Part shown: positions 32,216 through 42,300 of the stretch, piece after piece
Layout of the letters: each line of letters begins with the position of its first letter
Position numbering within the stretch: the stretch's first letter is position 1
Assembly (NCBI RefSeq): GCF_900167135.1
Contig: NZ_FUWZ01000001.1
Coordinates: forward strand, 1,350,336 to 1,414,335
Direction of reading: 5' to 3'
Length of the DNA: 64,000 bases
DNA from: Chitinophaga eiseniae
Lineage (GTDB): Bacteria > Bacteroidota > Bacteroidia > Chitinophagales > Chitinophagaceae
Program-made: the position numbers and the translations under genes
The notes under the pieces: generated by a model
Database searches by the model: none
Seen by the model: the letters and a program-made list of their open reading frames with translations, nothing else
Told to the model about the DNA's origin: nothing

Positions 32216-32920
32216 TCAGCTCCGCTTGCCATTACGAAGCATCTGTTCATACACCTGGTCAAAGCCCTCGAAAGTATGCACCATCTCGACAAGATATGAG
32301 ATAGTGCCTTGTTCAGTGATGAACATAGTGGTGATTTGTATCTGCCCTCCAATTCCTACCTGTTCAATTACTGGCAGCTCCCTGTCTTCTGCCACCTGCA
32401 GGCCCATCATTTCGATCATCTTCTGTTTAACAAATTCCAGTTCCCCGATCTGCTGTGCCAGATGAATATCCCTGTTCATTACCTCACTGGTGTTTTTTAT
32501 TTCCGGCTTCAGGAAAAATTCCCGTTCCCCTTTTTCTTCAATGTCAATAGCTGATTTCGTGATAGTGAGACGGAAGTTTCTCAGCCCCTTTTTAACCGTA
32601 CAATACCCAAACAGGTAGATGGTACCCACATGCTCCCCGGGGCAGGCGCTGGCATCCAAGAACTGTAAAAAGGATTGCTGACAGATACTGATGAGGCTGC
32701 CTACATCTTTTGCGACGATCTTTTCATTAGCGAAGGTGTAAAACTGTGCAGCAAGCCCGAGAAATCCCAGAATAGCAAAGCACGACTGCTGTTGAGGGAG
32801 ATAATAGGTCTTTGAGGTAAAATTACAAGGTATCAGTGCATCTTTTCCCTTTGTATGAGACAGTGTATCTGTGGCAATAACAATGTAGTTTTTCGTTGTA
32901 TAGGCGATAATAGCAGACAT
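32216..32920 (-). CDS. Proteasome-fold (Ntn-hydrolase-like) orphan
   Basis: A 234-residue protein. The start MSAIIAYTTKNYIVIATDTLS resembles the first two strands of proteasome/HslV-type subunits (…vviAaDtr.s), and the next part (TYYLPQQQSCFAILGFLGLAAQFYTF) the following strands and helix. There is no Thr at position 2 after Met removal as in HslV; Thr8 or Ser2 would have to serve, so activity is uncertain. The C-terminal half is helical. It is alone and divergent from the AraC gene. The fold call is weak-moderate. Confidence 0.5.
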   Translation of the reverse strand: MSAIIAYTTKNYIVIATDTLSHTKGKDALIPCNFTSKTYYLPQQQSCFAILGFLGLAAQFYTFANEKIVAKDVGSLISICQQSFLQFLDASACPGEHVGTIYLFGYCTVKKGLRNFRLTITKSAIDIEEKGEREFFLKPEIKNTSEVMNRDIHLAQQIGELEFVKQKMIEMMGLQVAEDRELPVIEQVGIGGQIQITTMFITEQGTISYLVEMVHTFEGFDQVYEQMLRNGKRS

Positions 32921-33232
32921 AAATATATTTATATTTTATTTAATTTAATTGATAGGATTAGCCTTGCCGTTCATGGAAAAAAGTGTTAAAACTCCCTCTT
33001 TATTATCTAGGTACACATTAATACTGAATTACAAATACAGTATTTTGTTATATTCGTACTGAATGGGTATGGGTACAAATATAAAAAAAGTTAACCTGAT
33101 CTTGTTTGAATGCCAATAATGGATACCATGCCATTATCTTTCCAATCGACACATCATTGTTCTGTTTGCTGTACCTGTGAGAGTGAGGCGTGATCCTGCG
33201 CCAGTAACCAAGTAACCATTAATAGCGTTGAA
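32921..33232. promoter_or_regulatory. AT-rich divergent promoter region
   Basis: About 310 bp without a gene between two divergent genes. TACTGAAT-type words recur (near 33022, 33036-33042 as CAGTA, and 33058), including the dyad TACTG-N11-CAGTA, a candidate regulator site for the AraC gene. Confidence 0.35.
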
Positions 33233-34222
33233 ATGCGTTGTCAATTAACCTCTGCCGCTAACTTTCCAATAAAGTTTGTAAGGGACATTCCTTTGGTGTT
33301 TCATTCGATGCAGCTGCCGGCAATCAGGCGTTATGCCGCCCGCTATAAAAAGGGACAAATGTTATTTCAGTGTATCGAGGAAGATAGTGATTGCTCCATC
33401 TGGCATAACGTTTTCCGGCTACATGAGACGGATACACTGGTTTCTTCCTGCCAGGGTCCATTACTGTTATTACGGGTTTGCCTTAATGGCCAGTTTCGTT
33501 TCAGTGCAGGAGGATTGGGGGACTTTGAGTTGGCGCCAGGGCAGGCGATGTTGTTGTTCCAGCCCCGACCGCAAAGTGATCTGCACCTGGAGGGGGGAGA
33601 GGAGTATGCTGTTGTCGATATTGTTATGCCAGGAAAATACATGCAGCACTTTCTGCTGTATTATGCTGTGCTGGCTGATTTTTCAGAGAAGATAACCGAT
33701 CAGGCAGCGGCATGTCTGACCACTTTCCCTATCCGGCTGCCAGTAACCACACTTCATGGTATAGATAAGCTGTTGAACTGCACCTATATGGGAACTTTGC
33801 GCAGCATGTATGTGGATGCCAGGCTTATGGACATTATAACTGAAGTATTGTCTCTGGCTGAGGGTAATGGCAAAAAGGAAGTATCCCTTTCGCAGGATGA
33901 GATTGAACGCATCCTGGAAATCAGGAAAATGCTAATAGAAAATATTGATAAGCATTACCGGATAAAAGACCTCTCTAAGATGGCGTATATGAACGAGTAT
34001 AAGCTAAAGCGCGGTTTTCAGCAGATTGTGGGGGCCAGCATTTTCGACTACCAGCTCAATCACCGGATGCAAGCGGCTCAGGCGCAGTTGCTGGGTACGG
34101 AGATGTCGCTGGAAGAGATAACTGAGGCCACCGGTTATCAACATCTTTCCAGCTTCATCAATGCTTTCCGGCAGCACTTTGGAGAGACACCCGCGGCCTT
34201 CCGAAAAAATAAGCGACGGTAG
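33233..34222 (+). CDS. AraC-family transcriptional regulator of the element
   Basis: A 329-residue regulator with an N-terminal cupin-like sensing domain (GPLLLLRVCLNGQFRFSAGG...LAPGQAMLLFQP) and a C-terminal HTH_18 domain (YRIKDLSKMAYMNEYKLKRGFQQIVG...SLEEITEATGYQHLSSFINAFRQHFGETPAAFRK). The second HTH is complete. It lies just upstream of an RteC-like gene in the same direction, the position in which transfer regulators of Bacteroidetes elements are found. It may control excision or the cargo genes. Confidence 0.88.
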   Translation: MRCQLTSAANFPIKFVRDIPLVFHSMQLPAIRRYAARYKKGQMLFQCIEEDSDCSIWHNVFRLHETDTLVSSCQGPLLLLRVCLNGQFRFSAGGLGDFELAPGQAMLLFQPRPQSDLHLEGGEEYAVVDIVMPGKYMQHFLLYYAVLADFSEKITDQAAACLTTFPIRLPVTTLHGIDKLLNCTYMGTLRSMYVDARLMDIITEVLSLAEGNGKKEVSLSQDEIERILEIRKMLIENIDKHYRIKDLSKMAYMNEYKLKRGFQQIVGASIFDYQLNHRMQAAQAQLLGTEMSLEEITEATGYQHLSSFINAFRQHFGETPAAFRKNKRR

Positions 34223-34331
34223 AACACTCCTGATTGCAATATTTTGGCTCCCGTTTGCTTATAGCTACAGGCTATAATAAGCAGTAATTTAGTTTTTCGT
34301 ATATAATGTTTATCGAAAACTCATTTGACCC

Positions 34332-35495
34332 ATGCAGAGGAAATTTTCGCTGGAATGGTTTGAGGTTTTTATTTCCAAAACTTTGCTATCGGCCAACTTA
34401 AATACTGCCGCCATTACTGCCAGCTTCATCAGAGAATCTCTTCGGAAAGCCGCCGCAGAGAAGGACCGTATCAGAATGGACCTGCTACGGGAAATGTTCA
34501 GTGCTACTAATGAGGAGCAGATGCGTGTATCCGTTAAACGGTACCAGCTTCTGTTGATTCACCTGCTCGACGAACTGCATCACCAGGACGTGGCCAATGG
34601 CTATAACAGGCTGCTACGGAAGCTATATAGCTGTATCCGAGAATACCTCAAAGAATTGCTGATGCTTATTGAGAATCATTTTTCCCGGTATTTTGACCTG
34701 GAACAGAAAGTACCCGAAAGCTATTTAAGCCTATGCCGGGAGGAGTTGAGTAAGGGCATAACGTCTTTGGAAGAGCGGCTGTATAAGGCTAAGCAGGACG
34801 ACCGTTTAGTTCAGATACTGATAAATCACCTGTGGGCGTTTGTTAATAGCCACCGGGTACAGATGACCTACAGAGATTTTATGTATGTGAAGGATGCCTG
34901 GAATGAGCTGCAACATTCACGCTTATATGAAAAGCATGGCCGCAGCCTGCCGCTGCTGGTGGAGCTGCTGATAAGAATAAATTACAATACCCCTGTGTTT
35001 GTATGTTATTTCATCCATGACTACATGGCCGCGCAGTTGAGTACTGTTACTACTACTGATGAAAAGATAGCCATTGTCCACCGGCTGAAAAGCAAGGTGA
35101 GAAAAGTAAACAGGCTGCCTAACCTGCGGATGCTGTCTGATCTGCCGGATATAGGAGATCAAATCATGGATATGCTATCAGAAGAATTGTCTTTTCTGCA
35201 GCCGGTCGCAGCTACGGTGGTTCATGACAGTTCCGGTAATGAATATAAGGTGCAAACCAATCTCCCTGTTCCTATGCTGGCGGCAATTTTCCGCCTGTTT
35301 AAGGAAAGCGGCGTTATCCTCAATTCCAATATAAAAAAGCTGCTGGAATTTATTTCCGCACATTATAGCAGCATGAAACAGGAGAAGATCTCCTACACTC
35401 ATCTGCATAGTAGCTACTATGATATTGACCAGCGCAATAAGGAACGCCTGTATGATATGCTAATGCAGTTGGCGAAGGAGTGCCGTAAGCTATAG
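34332..35495 (+). CDS. RteC-like regulatory protein (tentative)
   Basis: A 387-residue, mostly helical soluble protein. The C-terminal ~75 residues (VPMLAAIFRLFKESGVILNSNIKKLLEFISAHYSS...SYTHLHSSYYDIDQRNKERLYDML) have the layout of the RteC C-terminus (leucine-rich helix, small linker, then a short helical domain). RteC controls excision of CTnDOT-type elements. The N-terminal region is not recognised. Following an AraC gene and preceding a nuclease gene, it may regulate either; the RteC link is pattern-based and needs a profile search. Confidence 0.5.
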   Translation: MQRKFSLEWFEVFISKTLLSANLNTAAITASFIRESLRKAAAEKDRIRMDLLREMFSATNEEQMRVSVKRYQLLLIHLLDELHHQDVANGYNRLLRKLYSCIREYLKELLMLIENHFSRYFDLEQKVPESYLSLCREELSKGITSLEERLYKAKQDDRLVQILINHLWAFVNSHRVQMTYRDFMYVKDAWNELQHSRLYEKHGRSLPLLVELLIRINYNTPVFVCYFIHDYMAAQLSTVTTTDEKIAIVHRLKSKVRKVNRLPNLRMLSDLPDIGDQIMDMLSEELSFLQPVAATVVHDSSGNEYKVQTNLPVPMLAAIFRLFKESGVILNSNIKKLLEFISAHYSSMKQEKISYTHLHSSYYDIDQRNKERLYDMLMQLAKECRKL

Positions 35496-35577
35496 ATGTT
35501 AATCCGGATTGCAATCAGATTGGAAAATTGTAAATTGCAGAAATGCAGTACAATCCCCTGTTAAAACTGATTTATCC

Positions 35578-37329
35578 ATGAAAAGAACGGTCCCTGTAGC
35601 CAAAGTAATTATAGGATATAAAGATGTGCTGGATGCGGAGCCCCCAGCGGATAGAATTTCCTTACTGGATGGCATATGCAGACATATTGTATTGGCTGAG
35701 ATTGCGGGGCTTAATTACAGAATTAAGCCGAGAACGCAGATGTATCACAATACCTCCTTTGATTTCCAGAAAGATGAGCTTTTATATTTTTGCGGGTTTA
35801 ATAACGCTATTTATCGGAAGGTGACAGTTCCCATTAGTAAATTTGCGGCGAAGATTCATGCTGAACCACTGATATTCACTCGTCCGGCGTGTTTGTTTGC
35901 AATAGAAGAAATACTTCAATCAGATCTCCCGGAGGTGCCTGGCTTTACAATGAGGGATAGCTGGGAAAAGCTGTTTCATTACCTGCTTGCTGTGAACACC
36001 CGCATCACCGCATTAAGTGATAAGAAAGAGCCAGAGGAAGACGCAGATCAGGGGGAAGGCAAGTCTTCTGTAGGGACTATTGAGAAATTGAATCCCCGTA
36101 TGCTTCCTCTTAATGAGTTAGAAGTGGAAACAAATCCCGTCTATACTCCTTATAGAGGATATCGGTTAATGAAATACATTTCTACCCATGCTACGTTGTC
36201 TGCACATTTTATTAGGTATATAAAAGAGAAATATGACATGGAGTGGCCCCGGTTTATTTTTGAGATACTGAGCATGTATTTCGCAAATAATGTCGGTGGG
36301 GTCAATGATGTGGTAGTAGAAGGCGTAAATAGGAAAATAGATACCTCTTTTATCTTTCACGCAAAGGATGATACAGCTAAGTTCTTGAACACCTTATCTG
36401 GTGTAGTGGCAAACGCGAATCCGGAAACGTTGTTATCGATCAAAAAGAATCCGTTATACCTGTATGAGCCAGGTAGTTTCGCTCTTGTTGATCATGTGCT
36501 CCTGCTGGACAAAACTTATTATCAGCTTATTAATGATTTTTGGTTTGACGCCATAAAGCCGCTTAAAGGTCCATCCGGGAAGGATTTGTTTACGGTGAAG
36601 GATTATCGGGCCACTATTGGTTTGTTCTTTGAGTCGTATCTGAGGGAAATTTTCAGCTATTCCTTTGAAAAGGCAAATTACAATGTGCTGAAAATGTTTG
36701 ATGATCTGAAAGTGAAGTCGGGAAAGAATGTTGTTGAATTGGCGGATGTATATATGCGTGATAAGAAGCGGATTTTTCTGGCACAGGCAAAAACGACAGG
36801 GATATACGATAAGGAGAAGTATTCGGGTAACCTGGATGGATTATATAGAAAAGACCGGGACGAATTTTTCAAGTCATTCGGCCTGGAACAAATAGTATCT
36901 TCCATTAAGAGCCTGGAAGACCTGGCTTTGCAAATAGACCCTAAGTTCCCTATCGGCAAGGTATACAAAATTTATCCGGCTATATTAGTCAATGAGAAGG
37001 CTATGCAAACTCCTTTAATGGCGCATATTTTTAATAAACGTTTTCAGGAGATGATCAGTGAGCTAAAGAACAATAAGGTAACCATCGCACCCTTAGCAAT
37101 CATCCATGTGAGTGATCTGGAATACATAGAGGAAGCCTTGCATGATGATCACAGCCAGTTTTTTAAGATATTGGATTATCATAATCGTTTCCCCACTTTT
37201 ATGCCTCCTTTTTACAATTCCCTGAAGCATTTGAACATTAAGCAGAAACTGGATAACAGGGCAATGAAGCAAATAGAGGAACTCATAGGTATATATAATC
37301 CCGGCTCTGATGAAGCTAAAACTGCATAA
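35578..37329 (+). CDS. Large putative nuclease, unknown family
   Basis: A 583-residue protein from the ATG at 35578; the upstream extension to 35509 lacks support. Around residue 383 it has VVELADVYMRDKKRIFLAQAKTTGIYD, which fits a PD-(D/E)xK core with E, D and QxK in place of ExK, as in Mrr- or restriction-like nucleases. The rest is helical and unassigned. It follows the RteC-like gene by 82 bp in the same direction and ends at a hairpin (37399-37427). Possible defence or restriction gene carried by the element. Confidence 0.5.
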   Translation: MKRTVPVAKVIIGYKDVLDAEPPADRISLLDGICRHIVLAEIAGLNYRIKPRTQMYHNTSFDFQKDELLYFCGFNNAIYRKVTVPISKFAAKIHAEPLIFTRPACLFAIEEILQSDLPEVPGFTMRDSWEKLFHYLLAVNTRITALSDKKEPEEDADQGEGKSSVGTIEKLNPRMLPLNELEVETNPVYTPYRGYRLMKYISTHATLSAHFIRYIKEKYDMEWPRFIFEILSMYFANNVGGVNDVVVEGVNRKIDTSFIFHAKDDTAKFLNTLSGVVANANPETLLSIKKNPLYLYEPGSFALVDHVLLLDKTYYQLINDFWFDAIKPLKGPSGKDLFTVKDYRATIGLFFESYLREIFSYSFEKANYNVLKMFDDLKVKSGKNVVELADVYMRDKKRIFLAQAKTTGIYDKEKYSGNLDGLYRKDRDEFFKSFGLEQIVSSIKSLEDLALQIDPKFPIGKVYKIYPAILVNEKAMQTPLMAHIFNKRFQEMISELKNNKVTIAPLAIIHVSDLEYIEEALHDDHSQFFKILDYHNRFPTFMPPFYNSLKHLNIKQKLDNRAMKQIEELIGIYNPGSDEAKTA

Positions 37330-37398
37330 GCCCCTTTTAGGGTTGGTTGCACGCATCTTTTCAGTTTTAATATCAATTGATAGTGAAATAGTTAACGA

Positions 37399-37427
37399 GG
37401 CTACTACTAGGTGTGGTAGCCTTTTTT
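37399..37427 (+). terminator. Hairpin with T-run, downstream of the 583-residue gene
   Basis: GGCTACTAC (37399-37407) pairs with GTGGTAGCC (37413-37421), followed by six T. The 15-mer CTACTACTAGGTGTG in it recurs at 48521-48535 upstream of the tra operon. Confidence 0.75.
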
Positions 37428-37592
37428 GTTGGGCTGGTATCCTTTCTTTGCATCATATGGTTATTGCTTGTAACCGTGCCAATGACAGTATGAAAACCGA
37501 AAGATATTACACGTGTAATGCAGGCTATGCCTGTCGCCTGCGTACAGAAGACAGACGTTAACCATTTTAATCACCATCAAAAAACTGCAAGT

Positions 37593-37916
37593 ATGAAAAA
37601 CGTAAGGTTACTGCTGGTGGGACTGGCGGTTGTAGCAGCGGCCGGAGGTGCCTATGCTACCAGGTCTACCCACGAAGGCGGAGCACGCGCCCTGGCCTGG
37701 TTTGAATATCAACCAACGCAGCCAGGAGGTACGACAAACCCCGCTAACTATCACGAGGTGGCTTCTACAGGATGCCTTAATGGCGGCCAGCTATGCGCTA
37801 TACGGGTGGAGAAGAATATGAGTACAGGACGACCGGAACAAAGCGCGTTGAACGACGTACAGGATGAAATTGATGCAGGGACGGCGATTCCCGGCAAGGT
37901 TGTGTTTAGACCGTAA
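37593..37916 (+). CDS. DUF6520-family secreted small protein
   Basis: A 107-residue protein with an N-terminal signal peptide (MKNVRLLLVGLAVVAAAGGAYA) and a mature part with a single conserved Cys pair (GCLNGGQLCAIRV). This matches DUF6520-type proteins, which Bacteroidetes often encode next to SusC/SusD and TlpA genes. Start at 37593 because it begins the signal peptide. Convergent with susD and sharing its terminator. Function unknown; probably a small periplasmic or surface partner of the neighbouring system, possibly an exported peptide. Confidence 0.65.
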   Translation: MKNVRLLLVGLAVVAAAGGAYATRSTHEGGARALAWFEYQPTQPGGTTNPANYHEVASTGCLNGGQLCAIRVEKNMSTGRPEQSALNDVQDEIDAGTAIPGKVVFRP

Positions 37917-37951
37917 AGAAGATGGCAGGTGCAAGCACCTGCCATTCTTCT
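37917..37951. terminator. Shared terminator of DUF6520 and susD genes
   Basis: AGAAGATGGCAGGTG (37917-37931) pairs with CACCTGCCATTCTTCT (37936-37951), one bulge, CAAG loop. It starts at the stop codon of one gene and overlaps the stop of the other. Confidence 0.8.
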
Positions 37952-39317
37952 ATCTGGGGTTTTTGGATATGGATGCTGTATTAAGGACGCTGTTAGGTAT
38001 TTGCAGCGTGTACCGTAGATCGTTTGGCGGTAATGTATATTGTTGCCCATTCAACTGCCGAGTGATGGTGATTGCTGTCTGAGGGTTTTTATTGAGCCGG
38101 CGTAGGTCGGACCAGCGAATGGCCCTGAAGGGCAGCTCTTTTCGCCTCTCCTGTAAAATGCGCAGCAGTACCTGTGTAGCATCGGTCCCGGAAGCCGGCT
38201 GAAAAGCAGCAGTACTATACCTGTTGGCTAAAAAACTGTTCAGTACCTTCAGGGCAGTGCTTACGCGGCCCTGCCTGACATGGCATTCTGCCAATGTAAG
38301 GAAGACTTCATCTGTAGCAAGGCCAGTGAATAACTGATAGGAATTGCTCCCGTCGTAATTTCCCCGAAACCCCGCGCTGCCATCGGCATTTTCACGAAAG
38401 AATAACTGCCGCCGGAGATCTCCATTGTCATACAAGCTATACAAAGCGGTATCTACCTTACAGGTAGCCGGCGCGAGTGCATAGGAATAATTGGCCGCAC
38501 AATGAAATATTACTTCAGCGTTAAATCTGACGAAGGGCTCATCTGCTGCAGGAGATAGAGAACGATAATCCAGCAGCTGTGCGCCCGCTTCTATGCAGGA
38601 ATCGGCAAAGCCACCGGCCTTAGTATAATCGTTCATATTCAAATGAACCCGGGATAGCAGGGCAAAGGCAGCAGCTTTACCCGGCCGGGTCTTATATGGA
38701 ACGGATGCCGGTAGTAGCTCGGCTGCCGCTTCCAGGTCTTCCACTATTTTGCCGTAGGTCTGTGCAACGGTGGCCCGTGTACTGGCTTCGTTAATATCCG
38801 CTGCCAGTCGTAGCGGTATGCCTGCATCTGTTGTAGCAGATGCAGGGTCATACGGAGGGGCGAACTGCTGTGCAATCATAAAAAAGACAAAGGAGCGGTA
38901 GAACAGTGCAGCGCCTTTAATAGCTCTCCATTGGGCAGCCTGTCCCGATGAAGGAATGATATTATCTAAGGTTTCCAGTACAACGTTTGTTTTGAATACG
39001 ACCCGGTAAGCGGTGCTCCAGTCCATATCATTGCTGACATCACTTTTCCAGATGTAGTTTTCTTTATCGGTAACTATTGCCAGGCTGGCCCAGCTATCAT
39101 ACGGCAGATAATAGTTGTCCGCCGCTACTTCTCCGGCAATCGGCCAGGAAAGGTTCATGGTGGCAACATCATCCATCATGGCCTGAAGGTCCTGTAAGGT
39201 GGCTGGTACCACCATTTTTTTATCAGGCTTGGCGTCCAGGTACTTGCTGCAGCTTATCAGGAATATCAGCAGGGAGAGCACCAGACAAAGGGCTATGATC
39301 AGTTTAATACATCTCAT
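37950..39317 (-). CDS. SusD/RagB-family outer-membrane lipoprotein
   Basis: A 455-residue surface lipoprotein. The N-terminus is a signal peptide ending in the lipobox LISCSKYLDAKPDK, the SusD hallmark. TPR-like helices follow (WSTAYRVVFKTNVVLETL; FALLSRVHLNMNDYTKAGGFADSCIEAG; VFLTLAECHVRQGRVSTALKVLNSFLANRY), ending with the RagB/SusD C-terminal block LQERRKELPFRAIRWSDLRRLNKNPQ. It would bind ligand as the lid on the SusC channel encoded 18 bp upstream. The ligand may be peptide or metal-chelate, given the TlpA partner. Confidence 0.93.
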   Translation of the reverse strand: MRCIKLIIALCLVLSLLIFLISCSKYLDAKPDKKMVVPATLQDLQAMMDDVATMNLSWPIAGEVAADNYYLPYDSWASLAIVTDKENYIWKSDVSNDMDWSTAYRVVFKTNVVLETLDNIIPSSGQAAQWRAIKGAALFYRSFVFFMIAQQFAPPYDPASATTDAGIPLRLAADINEASTRATVAQTYGKIVEDLEAAAELLPASVPYKTRPGKAAAFALLSRVHLNMNDYTKAGGFADSCIEAGAQLLDYRSLSPAADEPFVRFNAEVIFHCAANYSYALAPATCKVDTALYSLYDNGDLRRQLFFRENADGSAGFRGNYDGSNSYQLFTGLATDEVFLTLAECHVRQGRVSTALKVLNSFLANRYSTAAFQPASGTDATQVLLRILQERRKELPFRAIRWSDLRRLNKNPQTAITITRQLNGQQYTLPPNDLRYTLQIPNSVLNTASISKNPR

Positions 39318-39335
39318 AAGACTGAAGTTTAATGT

Positions 39336-42300
39336 TTAAAAGGAGGTTCTTATACCAATAGATGCACTGCGCGGAGGAATGGCCGCCCCATATTCAGGGT
39401 CAAGATGGTTGGCGTTGGCGCGGTATAGGGTACCTATATTATCCAGATACAGGAAACATTGCACCTGACCAAAGAAGGATTTCTTTCCGCTCGCTGCCGG
39501 TATGGTGTATTGCAGGCTAATGTCCTTCCAGCGTATGATACCCGCCTTTTCCACCAGCGCAGCAGATTGCAGGTAAAATTCATCCCGGTAGCTGTTGGCG
39601 GGGTACATAATCGAAGGGACAGACGTGTTTTTTTCATCGCCCGGCTGCATCCAACGGCGTGCATAGTCGCTATGGCCGTTCCATGTCTGAAAGAGTGCTG
39701 AATAATTGATGGAGTTGCGCCGGAAATAGTGTCCCAGCTTAAAGAGGATGTTGGCACTCAGGCTCCATCGCCCATACGATATGGTGGGTCTGAATGCACC
39801 GTATACGGGAGGCAGGGACCTGCCACTATACACAAGATCGCTTAAAAGGGATTTACTGCGTATACCGGCATAATCCTTACTGACTTTACCATTCAGCCAT
39901 CCTTGCGGGTTTCCTTCATTATCCAGCCCTTCCCAACGGTAGCTAAGTATAGCATCGGTTGGTTTGCCCTCCAGTGGGTTTATGCCATTATTGATATAGC
40001 TGCTGGCCCTGTTGTACTTGTAATTGTACTGTGTAATGCTATTGGTGTTATAACTAAGCAGGAGGTTGGCTTCAACCTTTATTTTCCTGTTTATTATGGT
40101 ACTATGCAGGGAAACATCCAGACCGTGGCCCTTTATGGCAGCAGAATTTTTATCCATTGTACTAACGCCGGTGGTTGGGTCAACGGGTGTATTGCCAACC
40201 AGGTCCGTGCTTTTCTTCAGGTAAAATTCGATACTGCCGGAAAGAATATCCTTTTTAAACCTGAAGTCCAGTCCCATATTAAACATGGCAGTCTTCTCCC
40301 AGCGCAGGCCCGGGTTCGGAGGTGTGCTGATGGTGGCGAAAGGCTCATTTATATAGAAATTGCTACCTGCAGCACCATAGCTCATAATGGTAAGGGCGGA
40401 CAGCCTGTTGTTTGTGTTGCCACTATAACCATAGGTGATGCGGGCAGCAAGCATAGGGAGCCATGTGGTTTTAAAGAAGTTTTCCTGTGATATGTTCCAG
40501 CGCAGGCCGGCGGACCAGAGCGGTACTCCCTTTTGATTGCTTTTTACCCCGAAGAGATTGCTGGCATCTTTACGCGCACTGAGAGACAGTATGTAACGGT
40601 TGTCATACGTATAGGTGGCATTGGCATAATAAGACACAAAGCGGTATAGCCGGTCTGTGAAGTCCTGCGGGTTGTATACCTGCTGGTTTCCCTTTAAGTT
40701 CTGGAAGGTGGGCAGATAAGATACATAGTCCACGTTACCGAAGGTGAGCAATGCAGGGTCATAGCCGTAGGTACGGTTGCTGTTGTACCTCGACCGGGAC
40801 TGTTTTATTTCCATACCTGCGAGCGCCACCAGCTCATGCCGGTTGTTCCAGGTACGATTATAGTTCAGTTGGCCTCTGCCGGTATGTGTAAGAAGATCAT
40901 CGTTAGCCATGTCCAGGATACCACCTTTGGGAATGCCATATCCGGCCTGTCCGTCTTTTACCTGCGTGAAAAGATTTACAAGATTTCGTGCGTAGTAAGT
41001 CCCACTGTTATACAGGTTCCACATAGCACCAGCCTGCCTCTCATACTGATAACTTACCTCTGCGGTCAATGAAGGAACAATATGATACTTTGCCCCCAGG
41101 TTCAGGCGGTAGGTATGTAGATCATATTTATTGTCCATCTGTTGCAGCTCCTGAAGGGGATAATACTTCCAATCCTGCAGTAGTCCCCGGCCAGCGGTGT
41201 CTGTGAAGGTGGTCCGGTAGTCCTTTACCAGGGCCAGGGGAGCGCCGTCCTTGTCGGCAAGCGATGCGTAAGGGTAATACCGGGTTTTGCCGCCGCCTGG
41301 GATGATCATTTCCTGACCAGGATTGTTAGCGGCCGTTCTGCTGTAGGTGTAGATAAGACCCAGCCGCAGTTCCAGTCGTTCAGACGGTTTGAATGTATTA
41401 TCCGATCTCAGCGTTATCCGTTTTGTTCCATTACGGGTAAGGCTGCTTTGCTGATCGTCATAGCCGGCGCTCAGAAAATAGTTGATAAAGGGAGTGCCGC
41501 CGCTCAGGCTCACCGCGTGCTGCTGACTGATAGCGGTACGGTACAGAAATTTCCGGAAATCGTTTCGGATATCATTATTACGTAGCGCTGCTATCTGACT
41601 GGCAGCCTGATCATGGGAGAGCAGGCCGCTTTTTTCCTTTTGCAGAATTTCTACAACCGGTGATAGTGGAGGGTGTTCCAGTGTGTTGTTAATATCATTA
41701 TTATAGAAGCCCTTCTGAAAGAGCTGCGTTTCAACATCAATAAAATCAGCTGATGACATTGCGTTATCCCGAAACAAATCCGGTTTTTCTATGATCGTTA
41801 TATTTGAACTGGCCTCCACTCTTAACGGCTGGCTGAATCTTCCTTTCCGGGTGGTTATGACGAGTACGCCGTTTCCTGCCCGTGCGCCCCATATGGAAGC
41901 GGCGGCAGCATCTTTCAGCAGAGTAACACTTTCAATATCATTTGGATTAAGTTGGCCCAGGTCCCCGTCGAAAGGGAAATTATCTACCACTACCAGCGGG
42001 GCGTTGTTACCGAACAGGGTACTGCGTCCGCGTACCAGCAGTTGCCTGTCCTTGTTCCTGTTGTCGAAAAGTACGGTAGTGGTACCTTCCAGCCTGGAAA
42101 GGAGATCTTCACCGGTGCTGCGGTTGAGCAGGTGCTGATCGGCCTTCTCAAATGAGCCCGTTGCCCGTTCTTTGGGCAGGGACTGATACCCGGTGGAAAC
42201 CACTACTTCCTGAAGCCCGGTGCGGGCAGGTGACAGGAGAACCGTTAGCGGCGCCGTCATGCGGCTGTTCTTCAAGGCAATAATGGAGGGGATATACCCG

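Noticed and set aside
31786..32352. 188-codon frame on the minus strand
   Set aside because: It overlaps the PIN gene and the Ntn-like gene, which have motif support; its translation is not protein-like.
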